DNA from: Martinezella rhizogenes | GTDB taxonomy: Bacteria > Pseudomonadota > Alphaproteobacteria > Rhizobiales > Rhizobiaceae | Assembly (NCBI GenBank): GCA_013322215.1 | Contig: JAAMEZ010000021.1 | Coordinates: 496,001 to 560,000 of the forward strand | Reading direction: 5' to 3' | Length of the DNA stretch: 64,000 nt | In this document: in pieces, positions 8,651 to 17,217 of the stretch | Layout: each line of letters opens with the position of its first letter | Position numbering within the stretch: the first letter of the stretch is position 1 | Position numbers and translations under genes: made by a program | Notes under the pieces: generated by a model | Told to the model about the DNA's origin: nothing | Databases searched by the model: none | What the model saw: the letters and a program-made list of their open reading frames with translations, nothing else

Positions 8651-9889
8651 TTACTTGCGTGCTGTTGTCAGAAAATTATCGAGAGCGGCGCCAACCGCTT
8701 CGATCGAAAATTTTTCCGTTACCCGCTGTCGGGCAGATGCGCCCAGTCGCACCCGAAGAGCTCTATCGTCTCTCAATCTTGCCAAGGCCCGCTCAATTTC
8801 CTCCGGCTGCTCCTGCCCGACCATCAGGCCACCCGAAGCTTCTCCGTCGGCAAAGATGTCCGGCAACCCCTGAGCATCCGAAGCGATGACGGGAAGGCCG
8901 CAGGCCATGGCTTCCAATGGCGCAACCGGCATGCCCTCGACGCGCGAGGCTGTGACATAGACATCTGCAGCCGATAGCCAGCGCCGGATCAAGGTTCGGT
9001 CCGTCATGTAGCCGGACAACCATTGCACGTTTGCCAATTCGCTTTCGCGAACGAGCTTTGCGAAAGCATCATTGTCCTGGCCCGAGCCAATAATCACCAA
9101 TCGGCAGGCAGAAGCACCAGAAGCACCAGCAAAGCGCTCCCAGGCTTTCAGAAGCACATCAAGCCCCTTGCGGCGGATATCGATGCGCCCGTGATTGAGG
9201 ACGATGAAGCAATCCTGCGGCAGGCCGAGATTTGCTCGCGCCTCGCTGCGATCCGTCGCTTGCCATTCCCGCGTATCCAGTGGATTGGGGATATTCGCGA
9301 TATCGACAGCAATGCGCGGATAGGCCTTGGCAAGGCGCTCGCGCTCTGCGGCTGAAGCAACGATCAGACCGCGGCAGGCGCGTAGCGAAAGCTGTCTCGC
9401 GGCAGCCTCGATCCAGGAGAGTGTACGATCGCCTCCCTGAAAGGTGGCATAGAGAGGGAGATTTAAGCCCCGCGCCAGCCATGCCAGTGCATCGAAACGC
9501 GTGTATTCATACTCCTGGGTAAGCAGCAGATCGCATCTGGTGCGGGCGAGGATCTCGCGGAAGGCGGAAAGCGGCGTTGCACACCAGCGCCTCAGGCTGT
9601 AGACGGCAAAGGAATGGCCTTGCCAAGGCCGCCTTGCCGGTGCGACCCAGATCGGTGTCCCCGTACCCGAGTGTTCGTAGCACTCAATCCTGTTCACCCG
9701 CTCGGATACACAGACGATGATCGGCTTGTGGCCTACCGAACTCAGCGCTGCCGCATAGCCGAACAGCCAGCCTCCCGTCATCCGCTCGACGAAGTCCTGA
9801 AGTTCAAGCCCGATCGGCTCGAGAAACTCTTCGATCACATCGCCCCACGGGAAGAGGGCGATCACCTTGGACGTCTGGTAACCTGTCAT
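8651..9889 (-). CDS. Glycosyltransferase, GT4 family (GT-B fold)
   Basis: 412-residue retaining-type glycosyltransferase and last gene of the minus-strand glycan operon. The C-terminal nucleotide-sugar domain is clear: ASRVEGMPVAPLEAMACGLPVIAS contains the E-x7-E motif, and HGRIDIRRKGLDVLLKAWERF is the typical start of the second Rossmann half. It overlaps the upstream methyltransferase gene by 4 bp, indicating translational coupling. Presumably it is cytoplasmic and adds one sugar of the repeat unit; donor and acceptor are unknown. Confidence 0.88.
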   Translation of the reverse strand: MTGYQTSKVIALFPWGDVIEEFLEPIGLELQDFVERMTGGWLFGYAAALSSVGHKPIIVCVSERVNRIECYEHSGTGTPIWVAPARRPWQGHSFAVYSLRRWCATPLSAFREILARTRCDLLLTQEYEYTRFDALAWLARGLNLPLYATFQGGDRTLSWIEAAARQLSLRACRGLIVASAAERERLAKAYPRIAVDIANIPNPLDTREWQATDRSEARANLGLPQDCFIVLNHGRIDIRRKGLDVLLKAWERFAGASGASACRLVIIGSGQDNDAFAKLVRESELANVQWLSGYMTDRTLIRRWLSAADVYVTASRVEGMPVAPLEAMACGLPVIASDAQGLPDIFADGEASGGLMVGQEQPEEIERALARLRDDRALRVRLGASARQRVTEKFSIEAVGAALDNFLTTARK

Positions 9890-10626
9890 TTGCGCCAGGC
9901 AAAGGCGGTCTCGGTGCCGCGCGTGGAGGGCCGGTGCAGCAAGTAACCAAGGAAGGTGACGGGCGCCGCCAGCGCATAGAGGACTTTGCGGCGCCGGCGT
10001 CCGATGCGGGAAAACGAGACGTCGTGGAAGAAAGCTGTGGCGGCGTTGATGAAGGTGGCGCGCCGTTCCGGGCGTCTGTCAAAAAGCGCCGTGAGTTCCG
10101 GGTCCCGGTATCCCCGCCTGACATGGCCCCATTCGCGCATCAGCTCGCTTTCATGCGGGCAATGGCGTTTCATGACGTTGAAATAGGGGTAGTGCCAATT
10201 GAGCTCAGGGGTGGAGATCAGGACATACCCGCCTGGCCGCACCACCCGCAGCGCTTCCTGCGCCGCGCGGCGATCGTCCTCGATGTGCTCGAGCACATCG
10301 AACATGGTGACAATATCGAAACTATCGTCTTCCATTGGCAGCGAGCAGGCATCGCCGCAAATGAAGGTCGATTTCGCCCAGGAAGGCTGATGGTCGGCCA
10401 GTTCGGGGTCGATATCGAGCGTGACGATTTCGGCTTCCGGATAAAGGATGCTGGCAAGACCGCTGCGACCGCCGCCGATTTCCAGCACCCGTCCGGTGCC
10501 TCCCGTTTCAGGCGGCGCGACCCGATGGATGGCGCGCATCTTTTCGCGATAGAACAGACCGTCCGTCAAGCCGTTCGGATAGGGGTTCCCGGACAGAAAC
10601 TGGCCAAGCGCTGCTTTCTTGATCAT
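9886..10626 (-). CDS. Class I SAM-dependent methyltransferase
   Basis: 246 residues with SAM motif I GRVLEIGGGRSGLAS, an acidic motif II end (IVTLDID) and the post-I segment FDIVTMFDVLEHIEDD, typical of the UbiE/type-11 group. It overlaps both neighbours by 4 bp within the glycan operon, so it probably methylates a sugar or the lipid-linked glycan. A C-terminal stretch with hydrophobic residues (VLYALAAPVTFLGYLLH) may sit at the membrane. Confidence 0.85.
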   Translation of the reverse strand: MIKKAALGQFLSGNPYPNGLTDGLFYREKMRAIHRVAPPETGGTGRVLEIGGGRSGLASILYPEAEIVTLDIDPELADHQPSWAKSTFICGDACSLPMEDDSFDIVTMFDVLEHIEDDRRAAQEALRVVRPGGYVLISTPELNWHYPYFNVMKRHCPHESELMREWGHVRRGYRDPELTALFDRRPERRATFINAATAFFHDVSFSRIGRRRRKVLYALAAPVTFLGYLLHRPSTRGTETAFAWRK

Positions 10627-11933
10627 CGCGATATTCCTTTTTCAGCGGTTGCGGCTGTCCCCAGCGGGGTTCGCCGCATTCTCCAGCCGAAACGCAGCAG
10701 AAACTGCAGGCCGACGAGCCAGCCCTCTACTTCGGCCGCCAAAATTCCGAGCCTGCCCGGAGGCCCTTCGAAGAGCGCCTTGACGAAGGTCTTGGCAAAA
10801 TAGACCGGCAGCTGCTTGCCGATGCGCACGATGTTTCCGCGGTCGCCGAAATTATCGTATTGCGTCACAAGGGCCGCGACGTGGCCCTTCATATAGGCTC
10901 TGATCTGCCGCTTGAGGCCGGGCCAGTCGCTGCGATGGTGGTGGAAGACAACGGCCCGAGGCTCGTAGAGGCACACACCACCAGCTGCCAGCAGTCGGTA
11001 CCAAAGCTCAGAGTCTTCGGAGCATCCCGCTGCCCCTGCGCCCAGGCGCTCATCGAACAGGCCGACCCGCTCGAATGCGGAGCGTCGAAAGGCCATGTTG
11101 GCGCCGGCGCCGATCTTCCAGACATGCGCCCCGCTCGGCCGCGTCTCCTCAAAGAAGCGCCTGTCGAAGGTGAGCGGCACGAAAGTTGAACCAAAGCCGC
11201 CCATGGTGAACTGAAAGGAGCATTGCGCCGCCGTATCGAGACGCGCCGGCAGCACAAGACCGGTCAACGCCTCGACGTCCTGTTCCGCAAAGGCGCGCGC
11301 GATCTCGGCGGTCCAGCCCGGATGCGCTTCGACGTCGTCGTCGGTGAAGGCGATGATATCAAAGCGGCTTATTTGAACGCCGGTGTTCCGGGCTCGGCTT
11401 AGACCGGTATGGGGCTCGTGGACATAGCGAAAATCGGGGAATTGCCTGCAGATGTCCCTCGCATTCCCATCGTGAGAATTGTCGACGACGACGACCTCAC
11501 CTGGAGGGCTGCGTTGTGCTGCAAGGCTGCTCAGACATTTGCTCAGAGCCGAACCGCGATCGCGAGTGCAGATGACCACGGAAATGTTCTGCGCGGAAGC
11601 GGAGGATGGAGCTGCGATCGCGCCGAGCGCCTCCACCAGATTTTGCGCCCCAAGCGCCGCCTCTAGAGAGAGCGCAGGCTTTGGCTGTCCTTCATAGGTG
11701 GCGCGCAACGGTGCGCCTAGCCCAATGCTGCGCGCCTGGAGTTGCGCGGCCACATATTCGGCAGCAAGCTGGCGCAATTGAGAGGTCCCGTAAGGTAGCT
11801 CGTCCTCCAGGGACGCCCGTGCTCCAAGCGGCAGGTCTTTCCACCAGAAGATCGACAATGCAGGCTCGCGATCGCTGCCGATATCGGCAGCCGCAAGATC
11901 GACGTGCCTTACCTCAAAGCGTTCTGTCCTCAT
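10623..11933 (-). CDS. Glycosyltransferase family 2 with N-terminal extension
   Basis: 436 residues. A GT-A domain begins near residue 115 (NISVVICTRDRGSALSKCLSSL) with the metal-binding acidic motif IAFTDDDVEAHPGW. The first ~110 residues form an extra domain also seen, diverged, in the next gene (11930-13156), so the two are likely paralogues. It overlaps its neighbours by 4 bp on each side. It probably transfers a sugar to the growing surface glycan. Confidence 0.87.
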   Translation of the reverse strand: MRTERFEVRHVDLAAADIGSDREPALSIFWWKDLPLGARASLEDELPYGTSQLRQLAAEYVAAQLQARSIGLGAPLRATYEGQPKPALSLEAALGAQNLVEALGAIAAPSSASAQNISVVICTRDRGSALSKCLSSLAAQRSPPGEVVVVDNSHDGNARDICRQFPDFRYVHEPHTGLSRARNTGVQISRFDIIAFTDDDVEAHPGWTAEIARAFAEQDVEALTGLVLPARLDTAAQCSFQFTMGGFGSTFVPLTFDRRFFEETRPSGAHVWKIGAGANMAFRRSAFERVGLFDERLGAGAAGCSEDSELWYRLLAAGGVCLYEPRAVVFHHHRSDWPGLKRQIRAYMKGHVAALVTQYDNFGDRGNIVRIGKQLPVYFAKTFVKALFEGPPGRLGILAAEVEGWLVGLQFLLRFGWRMRRTPLGTAATAEKGISR

Positions 11934-13156
11934 GAATTGCGCTCCCGGATCGACCTGATACGGGCGCGCGAGCGATCATATTCGCCGGCAAGGCCATATA
12001 TTCCACCCCATAGCTCCGCCATGCCGAAACGCAGCTCATGGCCGCGAAGCCGGCGAGCCGCGCGGGCAAGCGCCTTCAACTGGTCAAAGAACCACCAGCG
12101 GACCATGGCGCGATGGCGCGCCCGCATTTCATTATCGGTGCGATAGCTTTTGACGAGAAAGGCCATCATGCCGAGGCCCCAGGTCCAATACTGCCGCCGG
12201 AGCTGCGGAATGGTTTCGCGATGCTCGTGATAAACGGCATATTCCGGCTCATAGATCATCGGGCGTCCGGAGCGTAGGACGCGGTAGAAGATATCGAGAT
12301 CGCCGCCTCCGGGCAGTGGCACTCCCGTATCGAGCGCCTCATCGAAACCGCCAAGCTCGATCAGCAATTTGCGGTCGAAAGCCATGTTGCAACCGGCCCC
12401 GAGAATCCCGACACCGACGGGATGGAGCGGGTTGTCAAAGCGGGCCTTGTGAAACTCCCTGCGCGCGAAGCCGCGGCCGAACCCTCCGCGCCGCTCGAAA
12501 AAGATCTGCGCCTCGGTGTCGAGACGAAACGGCAGCACGAGGCCTGTGAAGCCGCCGACGCCGGGGTTGTCGCTGCACGCCTTGGCAAGGCCCGAAAGCC
12601 AATTGCGGTCCACCACGACGTCATCATCCAGATAGGCGATGACATCGCCCCAGGCCGCATGAAGAGCGGCATTTCGAGCGAAATCCAGCCCGGCCTTCGG
12701 TTCGAAAACGTAGCGGATATCCCGGAAATTCCCGACGGCTTCGCGCGTGGCCGTATCCACCGAGGCATTATCGACTACGATGATTTCGACGAACTGGAAG
12801 GGAGATTCATCCCGAACCTGATCGAGTGAGCGCAGCAACCGGGAAAGACGCTGCGCACGATCCTTGGTGCAGATCGCGATGCTGAGGCTGGGTAGCGTCG
12901 TCTCGTTCGCGGGCAAGCGCGCCCTCAGCTCCTCCTCCAGCTTTGCAACGAGGATGCGCTCCGCAAATCGCTCATCGGCAAGGGCTTTCAGGCTTTCGGC
13001 CGACAGCATAGAACCAGCGGACCGCTCGATCATTTCAAATGCGATCAGCCGGCCCTGCCATCGTGCGATCAAGCCGACACCGGTCTGCTCAGCCGAGAGC
13101 TCGATCGGTGCCAGGGGCTCCGACAACTCGATATCAATAAGCTTGTAACTCATCAC
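11930..13156 (-). CDS. Glycosyltransferase family 2 with N-terminal extension (paralogue)
   Basis: 408 residues (ATG 13156 or 13153). The GT-A core begins near residue 108 with LSIAICTKDRAQRLSRLLRSL and has AYLDDDVVVDRNWL as its metal/nucleotide motif. The organisation matches the downstream GT2, including an N-terminal domain of ~100 residues. It overlaps the 3' end of the ABC exporter gene by about 20 bp, so the operon is tightly packed. Confidence 0.87.
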   Translation of the reverse strand: MMSYKLIDIELSEPLAPIELSAEQTGVGLIARWQGRLIAFEMIERSAGSMLSAESLKALADERFAERILVAKLEEELRARLPANETTLPSLSIAICTKDRAQRLSRLLRSLDQVRDESPFQFVEIIVVDNASVDTATREAVGNFRDIRYVFEPKAGLDFARNAALHAAWGDVIAYLDDDVVVDRNWLSGLAKACSDNPGVGGFTGLVLPFRLDTEAQIFFERRGGFGRGFARREFHKARFDNPLHPVGVGILGAGCNMAFDRKLLIELGGFDEALDTGVPLPGGGDLDIFYRVLRSGRPMIYEPEYAVYHEHRETIPQLRRQYWTWGLGMMAFLVKSYRTDNEMRARHRAMVRWWFFDQLKALARAARRLRGHELRFGMAELWGGIYGLAGEYDRSRARIRSIRERNS

Positions 13157-14957
13157 CCAACTCCCGGCCGCTGCGGCGGCCGTGCTGAAATTCGTGGAGC
13201 CTGGAAAAATGTCCCTGCCGTTTGAAGAGCTCGTCCGGCGAACCGGCCTCGACCACGCGGCCCTTTGTCATGACGATGATCTGATCGGCCGCCAGAACGG
13301 TCGAAAGCCGGTGAGCGATCACGACAACGGTGCGGTTATGCGAGTATTTATCGAGCGCCAGCTGAAACGCCTGTTCGGTTTCGGCATCGAGCGCGTTCGT
13401 CGCCTCATCCAGCAGCAGGATATCGGGATTTCGAAGGATCGTTCGGGCGAGCGCCACGCGCTGTCTTTGCCCACCCGACAGGCGCATTCCCTGGTCGCCG
13501 ATCCGTGTCTCGTAGCCATCCGGAAGGAGGCGGATAAAATCATCCGCCTTGGCGATTTCGGCAGCCTTGCGGATCTCGCCCGGCCCGGCATCCAGATCGC
13601 CATAGGCGATGTTGGCTGAAATCGTGTCATTGAAGAGGTGGACCTCCTGCGACATCAGCGACAGACGCTTGCGCCAGCTGCTAAGATCGAATTCGGGAAG
13701 AGGCATGCCGTCTGCCACGATCGCGCCGGATGTCGAATCCATGAAGCGAAAGAGCAGCGCCATCACCGTGGATTTTCCTGCCCCGGACTCACCTACGATC
13801 GCCGTGGTCTTGCCGGCGGGAATGCTGAAGGAAACATCCTCCAGCGCCAGCGGCTGTCCGGGCGCATAGCGGAATGAGACATTGCGGAATTCGACGGCTT
13901 TCCTGAAGGCAGGCGCCTGTACGTGCCCCTCCGAGAGAAAAGGCCTCTCCGTTGTGCGGAGGAAGTCATCGACATCGTCGATGCTGCCGGCGAGCCCATC
14001 GAGCGCGATCTTCGATTGCAGCAACTCCCGGGTCGGACCTTGCAGACGATATAGCAGTGAGAGAAACGCGGCTAGCGCCGCAATGCCCAGGCCCACCGAT
14101 TGAGCGACGAGAACGAGCGCGCCGATCAGGATTGTAATCGAGATTTCCGAGACAGGTCCCGGTGTCGCCCACAACATATCGAGCTTCAGAAGGCGTCGCC
14201 GCACATTGTCGGAAGTTTTCCGGAAACGGTTACGTTCATAGTCCTCCTGGGCGAAGGCGCGGATCAATTGCAGCGCGTTGATGCTCTCCCACATCCGCAG
14301 GCCGAACTGCTTGTTTTCCTCGACGACGGCCTTGCCGGTTTCATCTGCGCGGCGCGTGGCCAGGCGAATGGCCATGGCCGCGAAGAGCAGGAACATCATC
14401 GAGAAGAAGGTCAGCCGGACGGAAATCAACAGCATCAGCAGCATGAAGACGACGAAGGTGCAGAAGCAGATCATCAAACGATAGGCGAGACTTAAGGCCT
14501 GACTGACCTTCCAGGTGTTGTTGGCAATCGTCGTGATAATATCGGAGCGTTTGTTTTCCACCCGATAGTCGATGCACGAGCTTATCGTCTGATCGAAGAC
14601 CCTTGCTCTTAGCCGATGCGCGACGAGACCATCGATATACCGGGTCACCCAGGTATTGATGAGATGGACGGCATTCTTGAGGAGGATGCTGACGCACAGA
14701 AGGCTTACCAGGAATGCCGTCAAATGGCTTTGCGGAACGGGCGCGAGAAGGCGGTCGAAAATTCGCTGCCATTCTCCCCCCTGCGCCGCTGCTGCGCCGA
14801 GGCTCTGAATGAGGGGAATGAAGAGAAAGAGGCCTGTTCCCTCAAGGACTGCGGCGGCAAGGCCGAGCCCGACGATGGTTGGCCCTGCCCAGGCAGGCGC
14901 CTCTGCCAGGCGCAAGAGCCGTTGCAGCCGCGTGAGAAACGAACCGTCCGACCTCAC
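13134..14957 (-). CDS. ABC exporter, fused permease-ATPase (MsbA-like)
   Basis: 607-residue half-transporter with six predicted transmembrane helices followed by an ATPase domain: Walker A GESGAGKST, signature LSGGQRQR, Walker B ILLLDEATNALD and the H-loop VIAHRLS. The open frame extends to 15053, but GTG 14957 overlaps the TGA of the preceding glycosyltransferase (GTGA) and has GGAG 9 bp upstream, so this start is preferred. There is no peptidase C39 domain. In this operon it most likely flips or exports a lipid-linked glycan. Export of the small leader peptide is a speculative alternative. Confidence 0.88.
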   Translation of the reverse strand: MRSDGSFLTRLQRLLRLAEAPAWAGPTIVGLGLAAAVLEGTGLFLFIPLIQSLGAAAAQGGEWQRIFDRLLAPVPQSHLTAFLVSLLCVSILLKNAVHLINTWVTRYIDGLVAHRLRARVFDQTISSCIDYRVENKRSDIITTIANNTWKVSQALSLAYRLMICFCTFVVFMLLMLLISVRLTFFSMMFLLFAAMAIRLATRRADETGKAVVEENKQFGLRMWESINALQLIRAFAQEDYERNRFRKTSDNVRRRLLKLDMLWATPGPVSEISITILIGALVLVAQSVGLGIAALAAFLSLLYRLQGPTRELLQSKIALDGLAGSIDDVDDFLRTTERPFLSEGHVQAPAFRKAVEFRNVSFRYAPGQPLALEDVSFSIPAGKTTAIVGESGAGKSTVMALLFRFMDSTSGAIVADGMPLPEFDLSSWRKRLSLMSQEVHLFNDTISANIAYGDLDAGPGEIRKAAEIAKADDFIRLLPDGYETRIGDQGMRLSGGQRQRVALARTILRNPDILLLDEATNALDAETEQAFQLALDKYSHNRTVVVIAHRLSTVLAADQIIVMTKGRVVEAGSPDELFKRQGHFSRLHEFQHGRRSGRELGDELQAY

Positions 14958-15955
14958 GGGATCGTCTCCGTATAGAGCGGCCGCAACTCGGCGTTTCTTT
15001 GCAACCCCCTCAAGCGGGCCTTGAGCCAATCGGGAACCAGCCTGGCGCGGCAATAGACGTCCAGTATGTTCGGCAGGCTTGAAATCGCCAGGCGTGGCTC
15101 CAATGCCAGAAATCGCCTCAACAGATCACAGCCATCGAAAAATCGCCCGCTGACAAAAGCTCTGACGACCAGCCAGTGGATCATGTCGACCAAATGAGCG
15201 TCGAGATCGCCGCCATACTGAGGATATTTTTCGCGATACTCGGCAAGGACGATTTCGCATGAAGAGAGCATCCGCTTGACGTCGCTCGACATGTTCGTGT
15301 TCGTCATGCGGTAGCCGATCAAGTGCTGCTGTATGACGCGGAATTCGTAGTTTTCCGCAATTCTGAGGCAGATCAGAAGGTCCTCGCAGCCCTGGGCATT
15401 GCGTGCCCTTAAGGACGGATCGAACTGCCCGGCTTTTTCGAATGCGGAACGACGCATGAGCATCGAGCTGCCATTGCCGACGAAATTGTTTCTGCACATG
15501 CGCTGGAGCACATGTCCTTCATGGCTCGGCCGGTTATGCAGGGAAAATACGCGGCTATGTTCGTCGATGAGCGCGTACCAGCAATAGGCCAATCCAACCG
15601 ATGGTCCGCCCTCATCAAGCGCTTGCCATTGAAGGGCGATCTTTGACGGAGCCCATAAATCGTCGGCATCGACAAATGCGAGAAACTCGGCGTCGGTCGC
15701 CGCCGCACCATTGTTGCGCGCCACGGCGACACCGCTATTGGCCTGCCGAAGGACCCGGATTCGCGGATCCTGCTTCGCGTATTCGGCCACGATGGATAGA
15801 GATCGATCCGAAGAACCGTCATCGACAATGATGATATCAAGCGCTTGATGCGTCTGGCGACAGATGCTGGCCAGGGTCGCACCGATCGTTCGTTCGGCGT
15901 TGAACATCGGCACGACCACCGCAACCGTGGTACTTCGCTTAGCTCCCACAGTCAT
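14954..15955 (-). CDS. Glycosyltransferase family 2
   Basis: 333 residues starting MTVGAKRSTTVAVVVPMFNA. The GT-A motifs DIIIVDDGSSDRS and FVDADDLWAP are clear. An upstream ATG at 16045 is in frame but lies inside the repeat module and overlaps the small peptide; ATG 15955 has AAAGGTGG just upstream. It is the first full-size gene behind leader module 2, and its start overlaps the end of leader peptide 2 by 17 bp. Confidence 0.87.
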   Translation of the reverse strand: MTVGAKRSTTVAVVVPMFNAERTIGATLASICRQTHQALDIIIVDDGSSDRSLSIVAEYAKQDPRIRVLRQANSGVAVARNNGAAATDAEFLAFVDADDLWAPSKIALQWQALDEGGPSVGLAYCWYALIDEHSRVFSLHNRPSHEGHVLQRMCRNNFVGNGSSMLMRRSAFEKAGQFDPSLRARNAQGCEDLLICLRIAENYEFRVIQQHLIGYRMTNTNMSSDVKRMLSSCEIVLAEYREKYPQYGGDLDAHLVDMIHWLVVRAFVSGRFFDGCDLLRRFLALEPRLAISSLPNILDVYCRARLVPDWLKARLRGLQRNAELRPLYTETIP

Positions 15956-16064
15956 TGCCACCTTTGGCGACGAGGCCGACGAACCCGATGATACCGTTGC
16001 CGACGGAAGCATTGGCAAGTGCCGGGGCTGTGATGCCGCTTTCAAGGACGCCGTTCATGTTCAT
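15939..16064 (-). CDS. Small leader peptide 2 (41 aa) upstream of the glycosyltransferase operon
   Basis: The 41-residue frame starts [15 protein letters not shown], identical in protein and DNA to leader peptide 1, then continues into a glycine-rich hydrophobic tail (NGIIGFVGLVAKGGNDCGS). The ribosome site GGAGAAGG is identical to that of copy 1. The stop lies 17 bp inside the next gene, so coupling is likely. The tail could insert in a membrane. No known family is recognised. Confidence 0.5.
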   Translation of the reverse strand: MNMNGVLESGITAPALANASVGNGIIGFVGLVAKGGNDCGS

Positions 16065-16224
16065 CGACCTTCTCCGCATGCAATACGATAGCGGCCGGGT
16101 ATGCCGTCGCTTCCATCGCGGGAAACAACTGGCGCAAAGGTCGGGGCAATCCATGGCATTAGGACCAAAGATTGCGCCTTCGGACCTAGGTCCGGTCATG
16201 GATCGGACTTTGGTCTGATGGAAG
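16020..16224 (-). repeat. 205-bp promoter/leader module, copy 2 (inverted repeat of 6441-6645)
   Basis: Perfect inverted copy of 6441-6645, reading into the six-gene minus operon. The palindrome CGGACCTAGGTCCG is at 16181-16194 with outer arms at 16163-16170 and 16208-16215. The two copies enclose about 9.4 kb. Confidence 0.95.
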
Positions 16225-16756
16225 CGGCTTCCTTGCCAAAATCAACGGAACGATTGCCGGCTGCGATGGTTTTCAGTGAGACTTTTTATGAGCAATTCCA
16301 GGTGGTCTCACTTCGAAGGGTGATGATTTGCGGGCGGGTGTCACCATGCCGCTACCATCCGTATTTCCATTTGGCGGTGATCCATTCAATGCAACACAGC
16401 CATGGATTCGTCACTGACACAGCCTCGAAGGCTTACCTGAGCGCCCCTCGTCGACCGCCGACACCATGTCAGTCTGCGCGAGCGCAGAAAAAACTGGCCG
16501 GCTCCCGCGATGCGATTGCGCCCGAGACCGCAAAACAGGAGCCTCGTCATAGGCCACGACAAACAGGGAAAACGTGAGAACGCCAACTGGAGGCGTCAGC
16601 AATTTCAAGGCACCGGCGCGGTCGTGGCTGCTGAACGGTGCGACGACCACGGCTGTGATAACGCATTGTTGAAGTTTACCCATCGTCGATACCGGCGTAC
16701 CATCCCTCAGCAATTCCGTTGATGCGCCGATTTCACCGTCAGGCAGGGATGGAAAC
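16225..16756. other. Intergenic, no gene seen
   Basis: Roughly 530 bp between the repeat module and the Mo-hydroxylase operon. Open frames on both strands lack family signatures and ribosome sites. It should contain the promoter of the downstream operon. Confidence 0.5.
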
Positions 16757-17215
16757 ATGCTCACTCTGAATATCAATGAGCAATTGCACGAGGTCGATGT
16801 CCCCGAAGACATGCCACTTCTTTGGGTGCTGCGGGATCACCTCAATCTGGTCGGTACCAAATATGGCTGCGGCGTCGCCCAGTGCGGCGCCTGCACCGTC
16901 CATGTCGCTGGCAAACCGGTGCGCTCCTGCCAGCTGACCGTCGGCGACGTCGGCACCCGTGCCGTGATCACCATTGAAGGAATTGGCAAGACGCTGAACG
17001 GCGCGAAGGTCCAGCAAGCCTGGATGGAAGCGTCTGTACCGCAATGCGGATATTGTCAGGCCGGTCAGATCATGTCGGCGACGGCCTTGCTCAACGTCAA
17101 TCCCCAACCCGACGATTCCGACATCGATGCGGCCATGGCGGGCAATCTCTGTCGATGCGGAACCTACATCCGCATCCGCCGTGCGATCAAGAACGCCGCT
17201 GCCAAGCCGGCCTGA
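16757..17215 (+). CDS. (2Fe-2S) small subunit of a molybdenum hydroxylase (isoquinoline 1-oxidoreductase alpha type)
   Basis: 152-residue electron-transfer subunit of the xanthine-oxidase family. The N-terminal ferredoxin-like domain has the cysteine set [12 protein letters not shown] near residue 38, and the C-terminal domain binds a second cluster through [10 protein letters not shown] and NLCRCGTY. It carries no signal peptide of its own; such subunits are exported together with a Tat-targeted large subunit. It is the first gene of a three-gene operon with a cytochrome c and the molybdopterin subunit. Confidence 0.92.
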   Translation: MLTLNINEQLHEVDVPEDMPLLWVLRDHLNLVGTKYGCGVAQCGACTVHVAGKPVRSCQLTVGDVGTRAVITIEGIGKTLNGAKVQQAWMEASVPQCGYCQAGQIMSATALLNVNPQPDDSDIDAAMAGNLCRCGTYIRIRRAIKNAAAKPA

Positions 17216-17217
17216 TC

